NCBI GenBank assembly: GCA_916613615.1
Contig: OU744727.1
Coordinates: 18,236,093-18,300,092 of the forward strand
Origin: Steromphala cineraria
Lineage: Eukaryota > Mollusca > Gastropoda > Trochida > Trochidae
Length of the DNA: 64,000 bases
Direction: 5' to 3'
Positions 25,340 to 36,943 of the stretch are shown here, one piece after another. The notes beneath the pieces were generated by a model. The model worked only from the letters and a program-made list of their open reading frames with translations, did not search any database and was not told where the DNA came from. The translations under genes were made by a program, and so were the position numbers. Positions within the stretch are counted from its first letter, which is position 1, and each line of letters starts with the position of its first letter.

Positions 25340-26645
25340 ATTATATATTTCTATGACATCGGTCGGTCGGTGTGGAGAGCAATGGGAAAGTAGGCCATTG
25401 AGTGAGATAGTATGGTCACAATTCTTCTTGTTGAGTCAATCAATGGATGAAAGGTACCGTGGGTAGTCATTTGAATCCATTTGAGGAGACATTTCACTAA
25501 GAGTTGAGACCCTCTGCTCCTGGGACTAATAGCATTTAATGTCCACGTTCTGTCCCAGGATACTGCTCGACTACTGTCTGGGACAGGTAATTACAGTTAT
25601 TCAGCTGAAACTCTAAAGACATTAATGGAAAGACGTTTCTAACACCAAACATGGTGGTTTTTAACAAGCATAGTCATTAAAGTTTTATACAGTTCATTAA
25701 CCTCTTAGAGTATCACAGTGCTATCCTCAGAGATTCAAAATATGCTTGGAAGACGGATGATGTTAATTTCAATGTTGAGGCTTGCCTAAACAAGTTTTTT
25801 TTATGGCAAATGTAGTAAAGCAAAGATATTCAGCATCGGTGATTCAAAGGGTAGTTTGTTTGATGTTTGCTGAATTTTGACAATCGCCAAACCTTTAATT
25901 ATTCAAAATAATAAATATTAATGGCAAGACGTTTCTAACACTTTGGCAAGCATACATGTAGTCATTAAATTTTCATGAAGATCATTAACCTCTTGGAGTA
26001 TTCTTACAGAATAAACATATGCTTCGATGACAACAAAGTATGATGCCTCTGTTTGCTAAAACAGTTATCTGTGACATAATAAAGGACAGGAAAATAATCC
26101 AGCACTGGTGATTCAAAAATTAATTTGGAAGATGTTTTCTGAAACGTGAAAATCGCCGAACATTTCTTTTCTTCAAAATGACGTGGTACTTATTGGGGTA
26201 TATATTCTTATTTTACTTTTGAAACATTAAACATCCTTAAACACATATTACATAATCCTTGGACACAATGGTCCGATGATGATTTTCTCTTGCCTCTCTT
26301 GATGATTAGTTCTGATAATCAATTGACATTGTGAAAAGAAAAATGTTATGAATAGGCTTCCAACGTACCAGGACTTTGATCAGTTTGTAAATGAATTATA
26401 TTTATGTCTTTACACAACCTTCAGATATCAAGTATGCATTGGAACGAATAATATCTTCACTTCATGAGTCAATTTCTGAGTGTAATCACGTTAAAACGAT
26501 GTTCAGGAAGAAGTTGCGACACTGAATGCTACAGTGGAAATCTTGCAGACGTTCTGATTTCCCAAAGGATATTCCTATGATATATTGAAAGGGTACAATT
26601 TTGTCAGCGTGACATTTTGACATTAGTTGTATTGCTCTGATATTA
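25340..26645 (+). repeat. Sub-duplicated block A2 within segment A
   Basis: It is closer to the single segment B version (55.45-56.93 kb) than to A1: long shared strings such as GGACAGGTAATTACAGTTATTCAGCTGAAACTCT occur in both A2 and B. A1 is therefore the more diverged copy. Nothing coding is recognised. Confidence 0.6.
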
Positions 26646-26884
26646 TAGCATGATGATGATGTTATTGGCTTTCTGTAATCTCTTCCAGGTTTTGATAGAA
26701 CCACCTTTCCTCTCAAAGGTGTAGTTTCACAATGCAACAACGGAACAAGTTGATCACACCAAAAACAAATGTGACAGCACCCTGACCTCAATAAGGCATG
26801 ATGTTCCCTCTGTAACCTTATCGAATTCAGGTAGTTGTATTGATTTTCTGCCCTTAAGACATTTGTGGTTTTGACTGTAGGCAT
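26486..26884 (-). other. 132-codon open frame with a cysteine-rich stretch also open in segment B
   Basis: The frame includes SGCCHICFWCDQL; segment B has an open frame at 56950-57237 (minus) with SGCCQICYWCDHL at the matching place, and the next 30 residues are equal in length. Between the shared ends the residues differ as if by compensating frameshifts, and the N-terminal parts do not match. Open frames of this size can survive by chance in two 75-percent-identical copies. No domain is recognised, so a protein function is not claimed. Confidence 0.15.
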
Positions 26885-27251
26885 TTTGTTCCACTACCTG
26901 TTTTCTGTTCCCTAAGTTTATAGTCGCATATCAAATGTGATTGATCTTTGCTTAATGCTTTGCAATGAGACAAAAAAATAAAAACATTTCCTTTTCTTGA
27001 ACATTATGTGAATAACTCCATTTGAAATAAGTTTATTGTAGGGTAGATGAAAAATAGTATGTTATATGAAAATCTAGAAACATGGATTTGGGATGTTTCA
27101 TGAATGTAATTTCAGTATATGATAATCACCAAAAGTTGTCCTTTGACTTGTTTAATGTAAACATGTAACATTTATTATGCTTACAACTATACATGTATAA
27201 CATTATATTATATGGTGCTCATTAAGCTCGTCAAATATGATATTTGGTTAA

Positions 27252-27991
27252 CAAGGAAAAAGTGAGCATGGCTCACATACCCGCAGCTCGTCTGATTTCT
27301 TCTCCTGTAGTAAAATTGCCACCATTTGAGCATATCAGTGGTCCTTTGCAAGAGTCAAGAGTATCACCAGGTGAAACAAAAACCACAATTTCATCACATG
27401 TACCTAACTGTAAAAGTTTCAGATAAAGCGTTTCCGAATTGGAGCATCAGACTATTCATTTGCACCAAGTTCAAACCTGAACCCAAGGGTCATTACTGCG
27501 AATTCGGTAACAGCTTTCAAAATCAATGAAAAGTATTATCAGGTGGATCCTTTTTCATTCATCTAGGTGTCATCGTGTCTGAGAAAACTTGTCCATTGGA
27601 GCATCAGCCTTGTTAATCGCTCCAAGTCAAATTGCAGAATCATGGTCCATAACTCTGTGAAAAATAATATTTCGGGAATGGCTTTCAAACTCGATGCAGA
27701 GTATCAACAGGTGTACCCATAACCAAAATTTCATTCATCTAGGTGTAATAGTTTCTGTGAAAATCTTTCCCCATTGCAGCATTAGACCTGTTAATCGCCC
27801 AATGGAAACGACCAAAAAAATAAATTCCAGAAAATTAAAAAGTGGTCAACATTGTAGACAAGGTTATGATTAACATGTGTGCAAAGTTTGATTGATCTAG
27901 ACCCAAAGGTTTTTGAGATAATTGACCGGACGGAAGGACAGACGGACGGAATGACCGCTATATACCCCCGCTTGCTTCGTAGAGGGGGTAT
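27252..27991 (-). mobile_element. ATACCCCC-family element, intact-looking 0.74 kb copy
   Basis: One end reads CAAGGAAAAAGTGAGC and CTCACATACCC just after TTAA (27248-27251). The other ends with a hairpin of two GGGGGTAT/ATACCCCC arms next to GGACGGACAGACGG-type repeats, followed by TTTA, a possible decayed TTAA. The 2.0 kb element in MITE-6 has the same two ends. Segment B lacks it: GATATTTG-TTCTTGCATACC is continuous at about 57895. The body has three loosely repeated blocks (TTTCATTCATCTAGGTGT and similar). No transposase. Confidence 0.7.
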
Positions 27992-28312
27992 AATTTTACC
28001 CTACATATGCACAAGGCAATATACAACATGCGCGAACATTGCCATAATTTAAGGCTTTGCAAAGAAAAAACACTATTGTCAAAAGTGACACGTTACAACT
28101 GTAATTTCTTCTTCATGGAAATGATACACAGGCAGAACGGGGCAGAGAGGAAACTTTAACTATTAGTGTTCCAATCGGATATCCTGCGATACTCTTTGTT
28201 TATGGAATCATGTCAAAGCCCTGTCTGAAATGATTTTTAAGAACATCGATATGGTAATACTTACAATAAACATTGTTTTTTTATCAATCAATCAATGTTT
28301 ATTTCCTCAAAA

Positions 28313-28327
28313 ACCACCAACGGTGGT
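28313..28327 (-). other. Hairpin in LINE 3' UTR, second copy
   Basis: On the minus strand ACCACC-GTT-GGTGGT forms a 6-bp stem and 3-base loop, preceded by CTCTTGT and followed by AATAAA and the tandem tail. It corresponds exactly to the hairpin at 10539-10552. Confidence 0.6.
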
Positions 28328-28395
28328 ACAAGAGAATATACAAATATACAGCATATTGTGTAAAGAGACAAGAAAGGTGATATCAACAAAACAGC

Positions 28396-29115
28396 CTACT
28401 TCAATTTGTCATAGACAATACATAAATATTTTGACAGATTTTTCATTTCTGACAGTTTTTTGGTGCATAATAAGCTTTTATATTTATACATATTTGGCCA
28501 TTTGTGATAGAATTCATTAATATAAAGACGTCGTTCTCTTTCAAAGGTTTTACATTTGAATAAATAATGTATTTCATCTGCGACAGCTGAAGAATCGCAC
28601 AGAGGGCATGTTCTATCCTCGCGGGGTAAACCACGCCATCTGCCGGTTTCTACTGGAAAATTATGATTACATGTTCTCAATTTTAAAAGTGGGATATATA
28701 TTGATTTTTGTAATAGTAAATATTGTTCGAAAGAAGGGGTATCTTTAAATAGGGTATAATACATTCCTTTAGAGCTATTGAGAACAGAACTTCGCCAGGA
28801 TTGATGGAAATGATCTCTCAATGTTACTTCAACTTGTAATGAGACCCATTTAGGAGAATAATTGTATGGGTTTCTAAAAACATCACTCAGTCCACATTTA
28901 TTCAGTATATGCTCAACATTTTTAAGCCAAACATTTTCCTTACCGTTATTAATTTTATCATACATCAAATGTTCCAAGATGGTTTTAGATATTTTACAGG
29001 TTTCAGTGATAAGGGTATTGTGCCAAAACGTAATAGTCCTTTTTGCTATTTTTATACTCAGTGGTTCTCTACCTAGCTCGCCGTAAACAAAGAAATTTGC
29101 TGTAGAATGTCTCAA
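28396..29115 (-). pseudogene. LINE ORF2 C-terminal domain with CCHC motif
   Basis: Contains the VYGELGREPLSIKIAKR block, then LRTCNHNFPVETGRWR and CPLCDSSAVADEIHYLFKC, that is C-x2-C-x9-H-x4-C with the same spacing as the + strand LINE. It lies in the same frame as the palm/thumb piece upstream; the two are separated only by a TAA at 29152, so the true domain begins before the ATG. The probable role is nucleic-acid binding during target-primed reverse transcription. Confidence 0.8.
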
Positions 29116-29151
29116 TCCAGTTGACAGTTTTAGAAATTTGAGGTGAAGTTT

Positions 29152-29628
29152 TTAAACAATTTCCGTATTTTCGTAGCCCCAAAGTTCACAGCCATATGAT
29201 AATACAGGTGGAATCATGACATCAAATGCTTTAAAGAGAGTGTCTAACGGTAAGTGATTATTCTTTGCTCTACGTAGGAGACAAAACATAGCTTTAGATG
29301 CATTATGCGTCAACTGTTTAATGGCAAAATTTAATTTTCTGTTACGGTGTACAGATATACCCAGGTAAGTATAGAAATCTTGGAAACCAATTTCTTGATC
29401 ACCTAATACAAAGCGTGTTTTATACTTATTAACAGGTCCACCTCCGAATACTATTACCTTGGTTTTCGAAATATTGACTTCCAACTTCCAACCTTGACAG
29501 TATTCGCTAAATGCATCTAATGAGTGCTGCATGGAAACGGGATCATCCCCAAATAAAACAGTGTCATCTGCATATAGCAATACTAGAACCTGTAACATGA
29601 AACACATTTTCATCATAATTACAATCAA
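29152..29628 (-). pseudogene. LINE reverse transcriptase, palm and thumb part
   Basis: Begins out of frame and enters the true frame at VLLYADDTVLFG, the catalytic YADD motif. It continues through VNISKTKVIVFGGGPV and FYTYLGISVHRNRK, equivalent to the thumb of the + strand copy, and ends at a nonsense TAA just after GYENTEIV. A frameshift near 29590 separates it from the upstream RT piece. Confidence 0.8.
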
Positions 29629-29740
29629 TTTGAGCTCCTTTGGAGCCTGCTTTGAAAAGGTGCGACTCTAGATCATTCACAAATAATGAAAATAATAGTG
29701 ATAAATTTTCACCTTGTCTAACACCAGAGTAACATGGAAA

Positions 29741-30907
29741 CTATTCTGATTGTGTATGGTTTACTGTAATGCAGGACTTAATATTCTTATATATGTTTTC
29801 GACAACAGAAAGACATTTACCTTTAATTCCATAACTCCGTAACTTATGCCACATTCCAATTCGCCACACATTATCAAACGCTTTAGAGAAGTCAATAAAA
29901 GTACAATACAGTTTTTTCTTCGCTGATTTAAAAAGTTGAATAAGCATGTTCATAACAAAAAGATTGTCTATTGTGGAAAATCCTTTTCTAAAACCTGATT
30001 GTGATGGTGATATTATGCTGTTAGTATCTGTAAATTTCGTCAAACGGTCATTTAAAATACTTGTAAATAGTTTTCCAAAGCAACTAAGTAATGTTATGGG
30101 TCGGTAGTTATTCGGATCGTTCTTATCTCCCTTTTTCTTGTAAATAGGCTTAATAATACCACACACCCATGAGTCGGGAACATAACCTGTATCTAAAACA
30201 AGGTTAAACAACCTCACATAAACATGACCAAGCTTTTCAAAAGATTCAATTAGATATTCATTAATTATTTCATCATTACCTGCAGTCTTATTTCTTTTTA
30301 ACCGTTTTAATGCATTCTCTATTTCAATCAATGTGATCTCCTGATTTAATAGTGTGTCATCAAAGTCTTCTTGCACGTTCGAGTCGTCTGGTAGGTCCGT
30401 GTCTGGGTGAGTTTTATTGTTTATATCTTTGAAAAAATCGTAGAAACTATTTAAGTCAACATCAGTGTCATTTTTGGTTTTCGGATTTAGAATCTTCCAT
30501 AAATCTTTCGGGGATTTTGAACTCATGTGTCGTAGTTTGTGACCGGTCGCGTTTCTGTATTTACGTGCGGTTCGCTTTATGCAACGTTTATAGTTGTTGG
30601 CCTTATTTTGAAAATGAAGTTTAATAATTTCACTTTTACATTTCTTGTAGCGGTTTTTGGCTTTTTTGTATTCCTTCCTCTGTCTTTCGCATTCGGAGTC
30701 GAACCACGGCTTATCCAGTGAACAGGTGCGAGTGTTAGTGTGTGCTGATCTTACACCGAACGTAGTGCATGCAGAGTCCGTGAGCACGTGCGCTATGCTG
30801 TTTGTGAGCGTGTTTATGTACTCGGGTGTTTGACAGTTTTCACCTGTGGATACGCTTTCTTGGAGTATATCATTGATAGGTTTTACATCTATATTTTCAC
30901 GAAACAA
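29741..30907 (-). pseudogene. LINE reverse transcriptase, N-terminal, fingers and motif A part
   Basis: After a linker containing CSLDKPWFDSECERQRKEYK (the block where the + strand copy is truncated), the frame shows DPNNYRPITLLSCFGKLF, PSQSGFRKGFSTIDN and motif A FIDFSKAFDNVW. It stops at a TAG within the HTQSE-FPCYSGVRQGE region; the sequence reads on in the same frame for about 140 bases after that stop, so it is a single nonsense change. Upstream, a frameshift near 30940 separates it from the endonuclease end. Confidence 0.85.
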
Positions 30908-31453
30908 CTCGCTTTTATCTGGCGTGAATCTACGGGATTATGCCCTGGAAGTGGTTTGCCGATGGATTTGATTGGATGTGCAGAGTCGGAGGTAATGTCG
31001 TTAGAAATGTCATTATTAAGATTTTCAATTTTCAATGTGAATTTAAGGGGACAATGTACGTCTGAGAGTAAGGGGTTAAAATCGTCGATACTAAAGTTAT
31101 CAATTAACTGTAAACATGACGGGGAGGCTATTACATAATCCACCACACTTTTGTCTCTGCACGTCGTCTTGCCCCTGAGTCCGTCGTCTCCCACACGACC
31201 GTTACATATAAACATATTCAGGTCTTTGCATAAGCCTAGTAACTTGTTTCCATAATTATTTACCTTTCATTTGTCCTCTGTACGTCTAATGAATGCCAAA
31301 TCTAAATTAGAAAGTACATGTTCAGGGTCAAGTTCATTTCTCATTTCGTCAAAGTCAAGATCGAATTCATCAATGATATGCTTATCAAATGTACAATAAT
31401 CTTGCAAATTACTTGTTCGAGCATTGAAATCACCTAAGAGAACTAGGTATTCA
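30889..31453 (-). pseudogene. LINE endonuclease, C-terminal half
   Basis: YLVLLGDFNARTS (a conserved catalytic motif of the exonuclease/endonuclease/phosphatase fold) starts about 31450. After an in-frame TGA at 31267 the frame continues with MFICNGRVGDDG, DKSVVDYVIAS and FNPLLSDVHCPL, the last in place of the usual SDH-P motif. The N-terminal half of the endonuclease, with its glutamate motif, is absent. Residues further 5' in this open frame (to 31587) look like flank rather than element. Confidence 0.75.
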
Positions 31454-31790
31454 GTTAAAACATCAAATCTGTCTTTTTCAGCCAACAGCTGTCTCTCGGC
31501 CTCTCCCATCGTCTTGTTTAACGGGAGAAAATTATGTCGTTCACATAAAGATCCATGAAAACTTGCACATGTATCCATGTCACTCACTCGTTTGAAAGGA
31601 TATTTAAGAACATCACTAAAGTTATACTTACAATAAACTTTGTTAAAACATCAAATGTGTCTCTTTTAGCCATTAAATATTAAGCTCTCTCTCCGTTTTG
31701 GTTTCCCCTCGCCCTCATGTTTACACACGGGAGAAATTATATTGTTCGCTTGAAGATCATGAGAACCTAGCCCATGTAATGCAGATTATT
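31454..31790. repeat. Tandemly duplicated target region beside the LINE
   Basis: GTTAAAACATCAAAT plus the following 140 bases occur at 31454-31595 and again, diverged, at 31642-31790. Between them lies a 45-base block (TTTAAGAACATC ... ACTTACAATAAAC) that also occurs left of the LINE at 28234-28277. Segment B has one version at about 58.20-58.40 kb. The simplest reading is an older tandem duplication of about 190 bp with the LINE inserted at the first unit's internal junction; an abnormal target duplication is the alternative. Confidence 0.5.
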
Positions 31791-34700
31791 TTGTGGCCAA
31801 TACATATAATAACAGTCATTTACGTACGTGGACAACTTCTGTTCATTCGAGTCATAAGGATAGGCAATAGGCAATCCATGTTCACAAATCTACTTCAAAG
31901 ATTGCAGTCTTTATTACAAAAGAGGAATCAGCATTACCATGAAACATTAGAAAGCTCAACGAAATGGAAAGGAAAATGTTTATTGTAGTAATCATAATCA
32001 GTGGTGTAATGATTATTATCGCAGAATGGCACTTTGAAATCTGTGTAATCACAATGATCTGTATTGACAGGGGGAGGTATTAGTTGTGCAAACATCCAAT
32101 ATTTCCTGCTAACGAAGAAGATCAAGTTGAATCTTTTCCTTAAATGAACTCAACGGGTCATTAGTTTGTTGATTGATTGGAGGATCAATGTGGCATCTCG
32201 AGTGTGTCCATTGATTGCATTTTCAGTTTTGCCTTTGCAAGATGATAACCTCCAATGCAAGTTACAATGGAATGATACTATTCTTTCTTTCATTACCAAC
32301 TATACCAACCAAATATGAAAAGTTTATATAACTATTTGTAGGACAAATTCAATATTAATTGACATGTTTTATTGCTCTATCTACCAATGATACCTTGCAC
32401 GTATTTATCTGGCGCCTTGTTTGTGATGTTTGTGAATATTGTTTGGCTCACTCAAAATGCATTTATTAAGTTATTCAATAATATGTACAAAACCTTAATT
32501 TCACCTAGAAACATATATGGTCAGTTTAATATAGAGAGTTAACAAAACATAGTCCTATCTCACTGGAGACTTTTACACATCTATTGGCATAAGGAGGAGT
32601 CAATTCATCCGCTATTGCTTATCATGAATTAGTATCATGCACTTTCATCAATTTCACAAGTCTGTATATTGATTATGCATTCATTGTACAACTAAGATTA
32701 ACTATTATAGTTATATCAACAGTTCATTGACGATTCAGGGACAAACTATACTTTATTGAAAAAACACATCATGATTTAGGTAAGTCTATAATATCGATAT
32801 AACCTGTTTTAGTTTTTTTTATCTTTTTTAAGTAAATCCCAATGGCTGTGAATTGAAACTCATGGACCAGGGCTGCTGCTAATATCGCAGTCATATTATT
32901 GCTTTAGACTTAATGGGCAATTGGTTTTGACGTCACAAAACTAACCTTAATGACGGAATGACGGACTGGCGATGCCTTGCCCTTTGCTGAAACAATTCTT
33001 GAACAGTATATGTCATCAATTCACTTCTTCAAAATCTAAAGACAAAATGTCAATGATTCTGTAATAAACTCAATATGAAATAACAATAGATGAAGCTGTT
33101 GTCAAACAGGATACAACTTTGGAGCTGACTTATTCAGCGCGGTTCCAGGTCCATCAGTCAGTTTATCTCCACATTGACAAAATGCTTTAGATTGTAATTT
33201 GGGTACAAAGGGATATGTATAACACATCAACTGTATACCTTCAATCATAACATCTTCTTCGTGTGTCCCTATTTCGAGCATTTATTACACCAAATGTAGC
33301 TAGGAGTCATACATTCTATTATATAAAATCGTCTTATATTAACAGGCTGATATTTCTATGAAATATAGGAAAGGGTTTTCGTGCACACAATTTGAAATAG
33401 ATATGGCAGTTCTACTGCAATTCTATAAATAAAGCTTTGTTTAAAGGATTTTACAATAAACTTATAAATATCAAAAGAAATTGGTGTTTACAGGTATGCA
33501 TTGACTGTTTGCGAATATTCAAAACCATAGGTATAGTTAAATTGAAACATTCCCACCTTGCAACTGATATTAAACTTACACCTTTTTATGTCAAAGGAAA
33601 ATCCCGAACTTTAATGAGGTCAACGATCACGTGACCAAGTGACGTCATAAGAGCGAGTCTTTGCTTGTTGTCGGTGCCAGTGGTGATCCAGACAGTGCGA
33701 TTGCTACGTTTATCCTGATATTTGACTCGGGTTTCATATTTGTCAATAAAGTTCAGATAATTGAATTGGTGAAAGCAGTGCAGTTTTCGAACATGTGAAC
33801 ATCTATCCATTTTTTAAATTTCAATTTGATTGGATATATTGTTGTGTCGGGACCGCTCGAAGTTACATACAATCGACTGTCAGCAGATAGATATAGCCTA
33901 TACGGACACTATGAGTTGGAGACATCTCCTATCCGATAACACGTAGTCTGATCACAGACATATTAATATATAAACATTCTCTTGAAGAGTATAAATACAA
34001 CCAAGTATGGCAATTGTTTGTAATTAGAATAGATGTTTGTAGCGAGTCTTTGACATCGTACTTGAATGCGACATGAAACAGCTGATTACATTACAGTAGA
34101 GTTATCGTTCTTGGTATCAACGTGATTCAATGCCACGGCTCAGACTAGAAAGGTTGTTCAAACTAAAAACAGGTTAACTTTACTCACATACAAGTTTGTT
34201 TTAATGTATTCCTTATACGTTCTTCGTCTAGATTTCATCATTTTTATTCGTTAAAGTTTGAAAAAATTGACAGGTTTTTCCAATTTTCGTTTACTGCAGT
34301 AGCTAGGGGCTATGCCGTGAGTGTTTCACTGTTTGACCTGTTTTTATAGGAGGCTCACGATGGGTGGGGTACTTCATGATAAATGTTAATCAAGTAGAAA
34401 CCTATCAAATTAGATTAATTCAGGATTTATGTTTAATTAAATTTCAGGAATGACAGTGATATTAATAAATGATACAGTTAAGAATAATTGCGACATACAC
34501 AATAAAAAATGATTCAATAAATTAATTGGGTACTAATTCAAGTTTGCCTGCAAATGAATGAATCTAGATTGGATATATTGGATTTATTCATAAGTCATAA
34601 TGTAATATAAAAGAAAAAAGGAGATTGTGCCAAGTTGAGAATACATTACAAACGATGCACATACAAATATATTTAAACCCTTGCTAGACAGACTTTTGTA

Positions 34701-35668
34701 CACATGCATGTAAAAATATGAAATATACACAATTATAACTTCATAGCACAAAATTCATGCAAAAGTGACATGACTCATAATCTTTTCAATTAATATTCCC
34801 TCTAAAAGAGACAGAAATTTAAATTATTGGCAACTGCACAAAACCAGGAAATTACACAGTAGGAAAAGAAATTAGAATTTAAATATAAGATACTCACTGC
34901 ATTAATTTTGATTTTTATCCCACAGAGGCAGTACTACAACACTAGATATATCTATTTCAGTGAATGATTATGTGTTTACTCACATCAGATTTTGCCTTAA
35001 TTTCTGGTTAAACATAAAATCATGTATTTCATGAAATATGCAAAACAATATGTTGATAATTTGAAAAGATTTGTTAAAAGAAAGTGGAACTTTCAAACAC
35101 TACATATAATATGATATAAATCACATCTTAAAATTTTATTTTAATTTCATTTGATTTAGTTTGTGCATTGTTTCATTTTTTATTATTGATTTTAGAAAAT
35201 GTTGTTATGATGAATACCTTTAATTGACTTTTTGATTTTTATTGACCTCTGATGTACACAGTAAAAGGAAATGTAATGATTTATAGATATATTTGTAAAC
35301 TGTAGTTATTCTCAGAAAAAGTAAGTTAGTGTATATTCTTAAAGTACATTTAAACTGTTACAAAGTTAATAAAGGCCTGAGAATGATACAAAGATATTAT
35401 CCTATTGCTTCTTTCACTGAAAACTATTTAAAAAAATACTTAACACACAAATATTCATAAAATGCTGGTTTTGATCATTAGTAGGAACTTTTCCCAATTA
35501 TTTTTTTATTGGTTCCCAAGGGTTACACAGCATATAAGAAGTATGTTATGCATGAAATATTGCAAATTTTACATTTAAGCCATATATATCATTTCTTGAA
35601 TTGGGATTAGTGATTTCCATTTGCTGTTGAATGCAGTCAATTCATTGTATCTTTTGGAAATGTATTTT

Positions 35669-36297
35669 TCAAACCAAATATATTTCTTGTAGAATTTTTT
35701 GATAATTACTCAGTTTTGGAATAAATTTGTTTATGTCACATAAATTTATATATTTTTTGGCAGAGAGAAGGATTTGATTTATCAAAACATTATTATTTTT
35801 TTCAAGACACCAAATCAAGTATTTCGAAATAATTATTTTGGATTGTAATTGCATTTTTATCCAGATTTCAAGTTCATTCCAAAATGTTTTGGTACACTGC
35901 AGTCCCAATATACATGACAAATACTCTCAGGAGCTTCCTTACAAAAAGCACACAAATCATTGTCAACAAGATGCATATTCAACAATTCTTTTTTGGTATA
36001 TATAACTCTTTGCAAAAATCTATATTGAAAATCAAAAAGTTTTACATCTTTCAAGCCATGTCTGTATGAATTGAAAAAGTTATTCCCAAGTCATAGTCAT
36101 TAAATATCACTTCCCCTTTTTTTACAAAGATCAAGTTTAACGTTATTGAAAATAAACTTATCATAAAAAAATATTGATCCTTTTGTATACTTCAAAATAT
36201 TTCTTTGGTAAATACTGAAATTAGTAGGAACTTGTATAAGCTTCAGCAAATTGTAGGCTGAAGCCTGAACGACGTTGAACTTAATTTTTCTGAGCAA
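35669..36297 (-). pseudogene. Fragment of a different LINE (L1/Tx1-like C-terminal domain)
   Basis: On the minus strand FDFQYRFLQRVIYTKKELLNM is followed by CAFCKEAPESICHVYWDC, a C-x2-C-x8-H-x4-C motif, then TKTFWNELEIWI in another frame. This arrangement is typical of the ORF2 end of L1/Tx1-type elements and differs from the two LINEs above. A stop at 36100 splits an upstream piece (36100-36297) in the same frame; a frameshift lies near 35895. Only the 3' end is present; reverse transcriptase is not recognisable. It lies inside the 4.0 kb TTAA element, probably as a nested insertion. Confidence 0.7.
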
Positions 36298-36911
36298 TGA
36301 GAATAGTTAGTTAATGTCTTTTGAAATTATTCTTTCTATATATGATAATTTTCCAATTACGACAATACATTTTGAATTTGAAAAGCAAATTCTAAATATA
36401 TTTGTTCAAAGGGACATGTCGACAATTTGATCCACACTTCGAGAGCCTCACGGCTCACATTTTTAGCATTGTTATATTTATAAGCAACTAGCGGCTGATC
36501 GATCGGACGAACGCCCGCTATTTCAAATGAACGTGTCTCAAAGACATTATTTATAATGTGTGCACTGCTTTAAGATTTAAATATAATGCATGTTTATTGA
36601 CAGGTCGGACATCGTAAGAATCAATGTAGGGCAAACTGACCAAGGTTCAGACACCAACCGAGTTCGCCCGAACTTCGGACACTTTTGATTAGGAGCTAAA
36701 GCAGTTATGTGTGTAATTTCTGCAAACCATTTGATTCAAACGTTTCTTTTCAATCTGTATTGCTACCTATTTCTTTCCAATAACATTTATTATTGGATAT
36801 AGATCAACGAACGTTTTAAAATACGGACAATTTACCGATTCATGGAAGAAATTGGCAAAATATTTGTTTTTATGTCTAAATCTTTACTCAACGCCCAGGG
36901 CATGTGTAGGT

Positions 36912-36943
36912 AGCGCCAAAACATCTAGCGCCAAAACATCATG
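36912..36943 (+). repeat. Direct repeat of TAGCGCCAAAACATC
   Basis: Two adjacent 15-base copies, TAGCGCCAAAACATC, next to each other within the 4.0 kb element. Significance unknown. Confidence 0.5.

Larger units (their letters stand above)
28284..31453 (-). mobile_element. 5'-truncated non-LTR retrotransposon, second copy
   Basis: Read on the minus strand: the C-terminal part of an apurinic-type endonuclease, reverse transcriptase, CCHC domain, 3' UTR hairpin, AATAAA and an ATTG repeat tail ending at 28284. It shares domain order, many motifs and the 3' hairpin with the + strand LINE, at perhaps 60-65 percent protein identity in conserved blocks, so they are related but separate families. 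At least two frameshifts and three in-frame stops make it inactive. Segment B lacks the insertion. The 5' junction at about 31453 is inferred from where flank-like sequence starts. Confidence 0.85.

Noticed and set aside
27244..27529. Two overlapping + strand frames as genes
   Set aside because: They lie within the ATACCCCC element, which recurs elsewhere and has no recognised protein.
30539..31138. Plus-strand frames opposite the second LINE
   Set aside because: Antisense of the reverse transcriptase and endonuclease; no independent domain.
31454..31587. N-terminal part of the endonuclease frame as genuine LINE protein
   Set aside because: These bases resemble the flanking sequence at 31642-31790 and segment B, not an endonuclease.
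33586..33810. Minus-strand frame as transposase of the 4.0 kb element
   Set aside because: Only 74 codons, no catalytic motif, no match to a known transposase; left uncalled.
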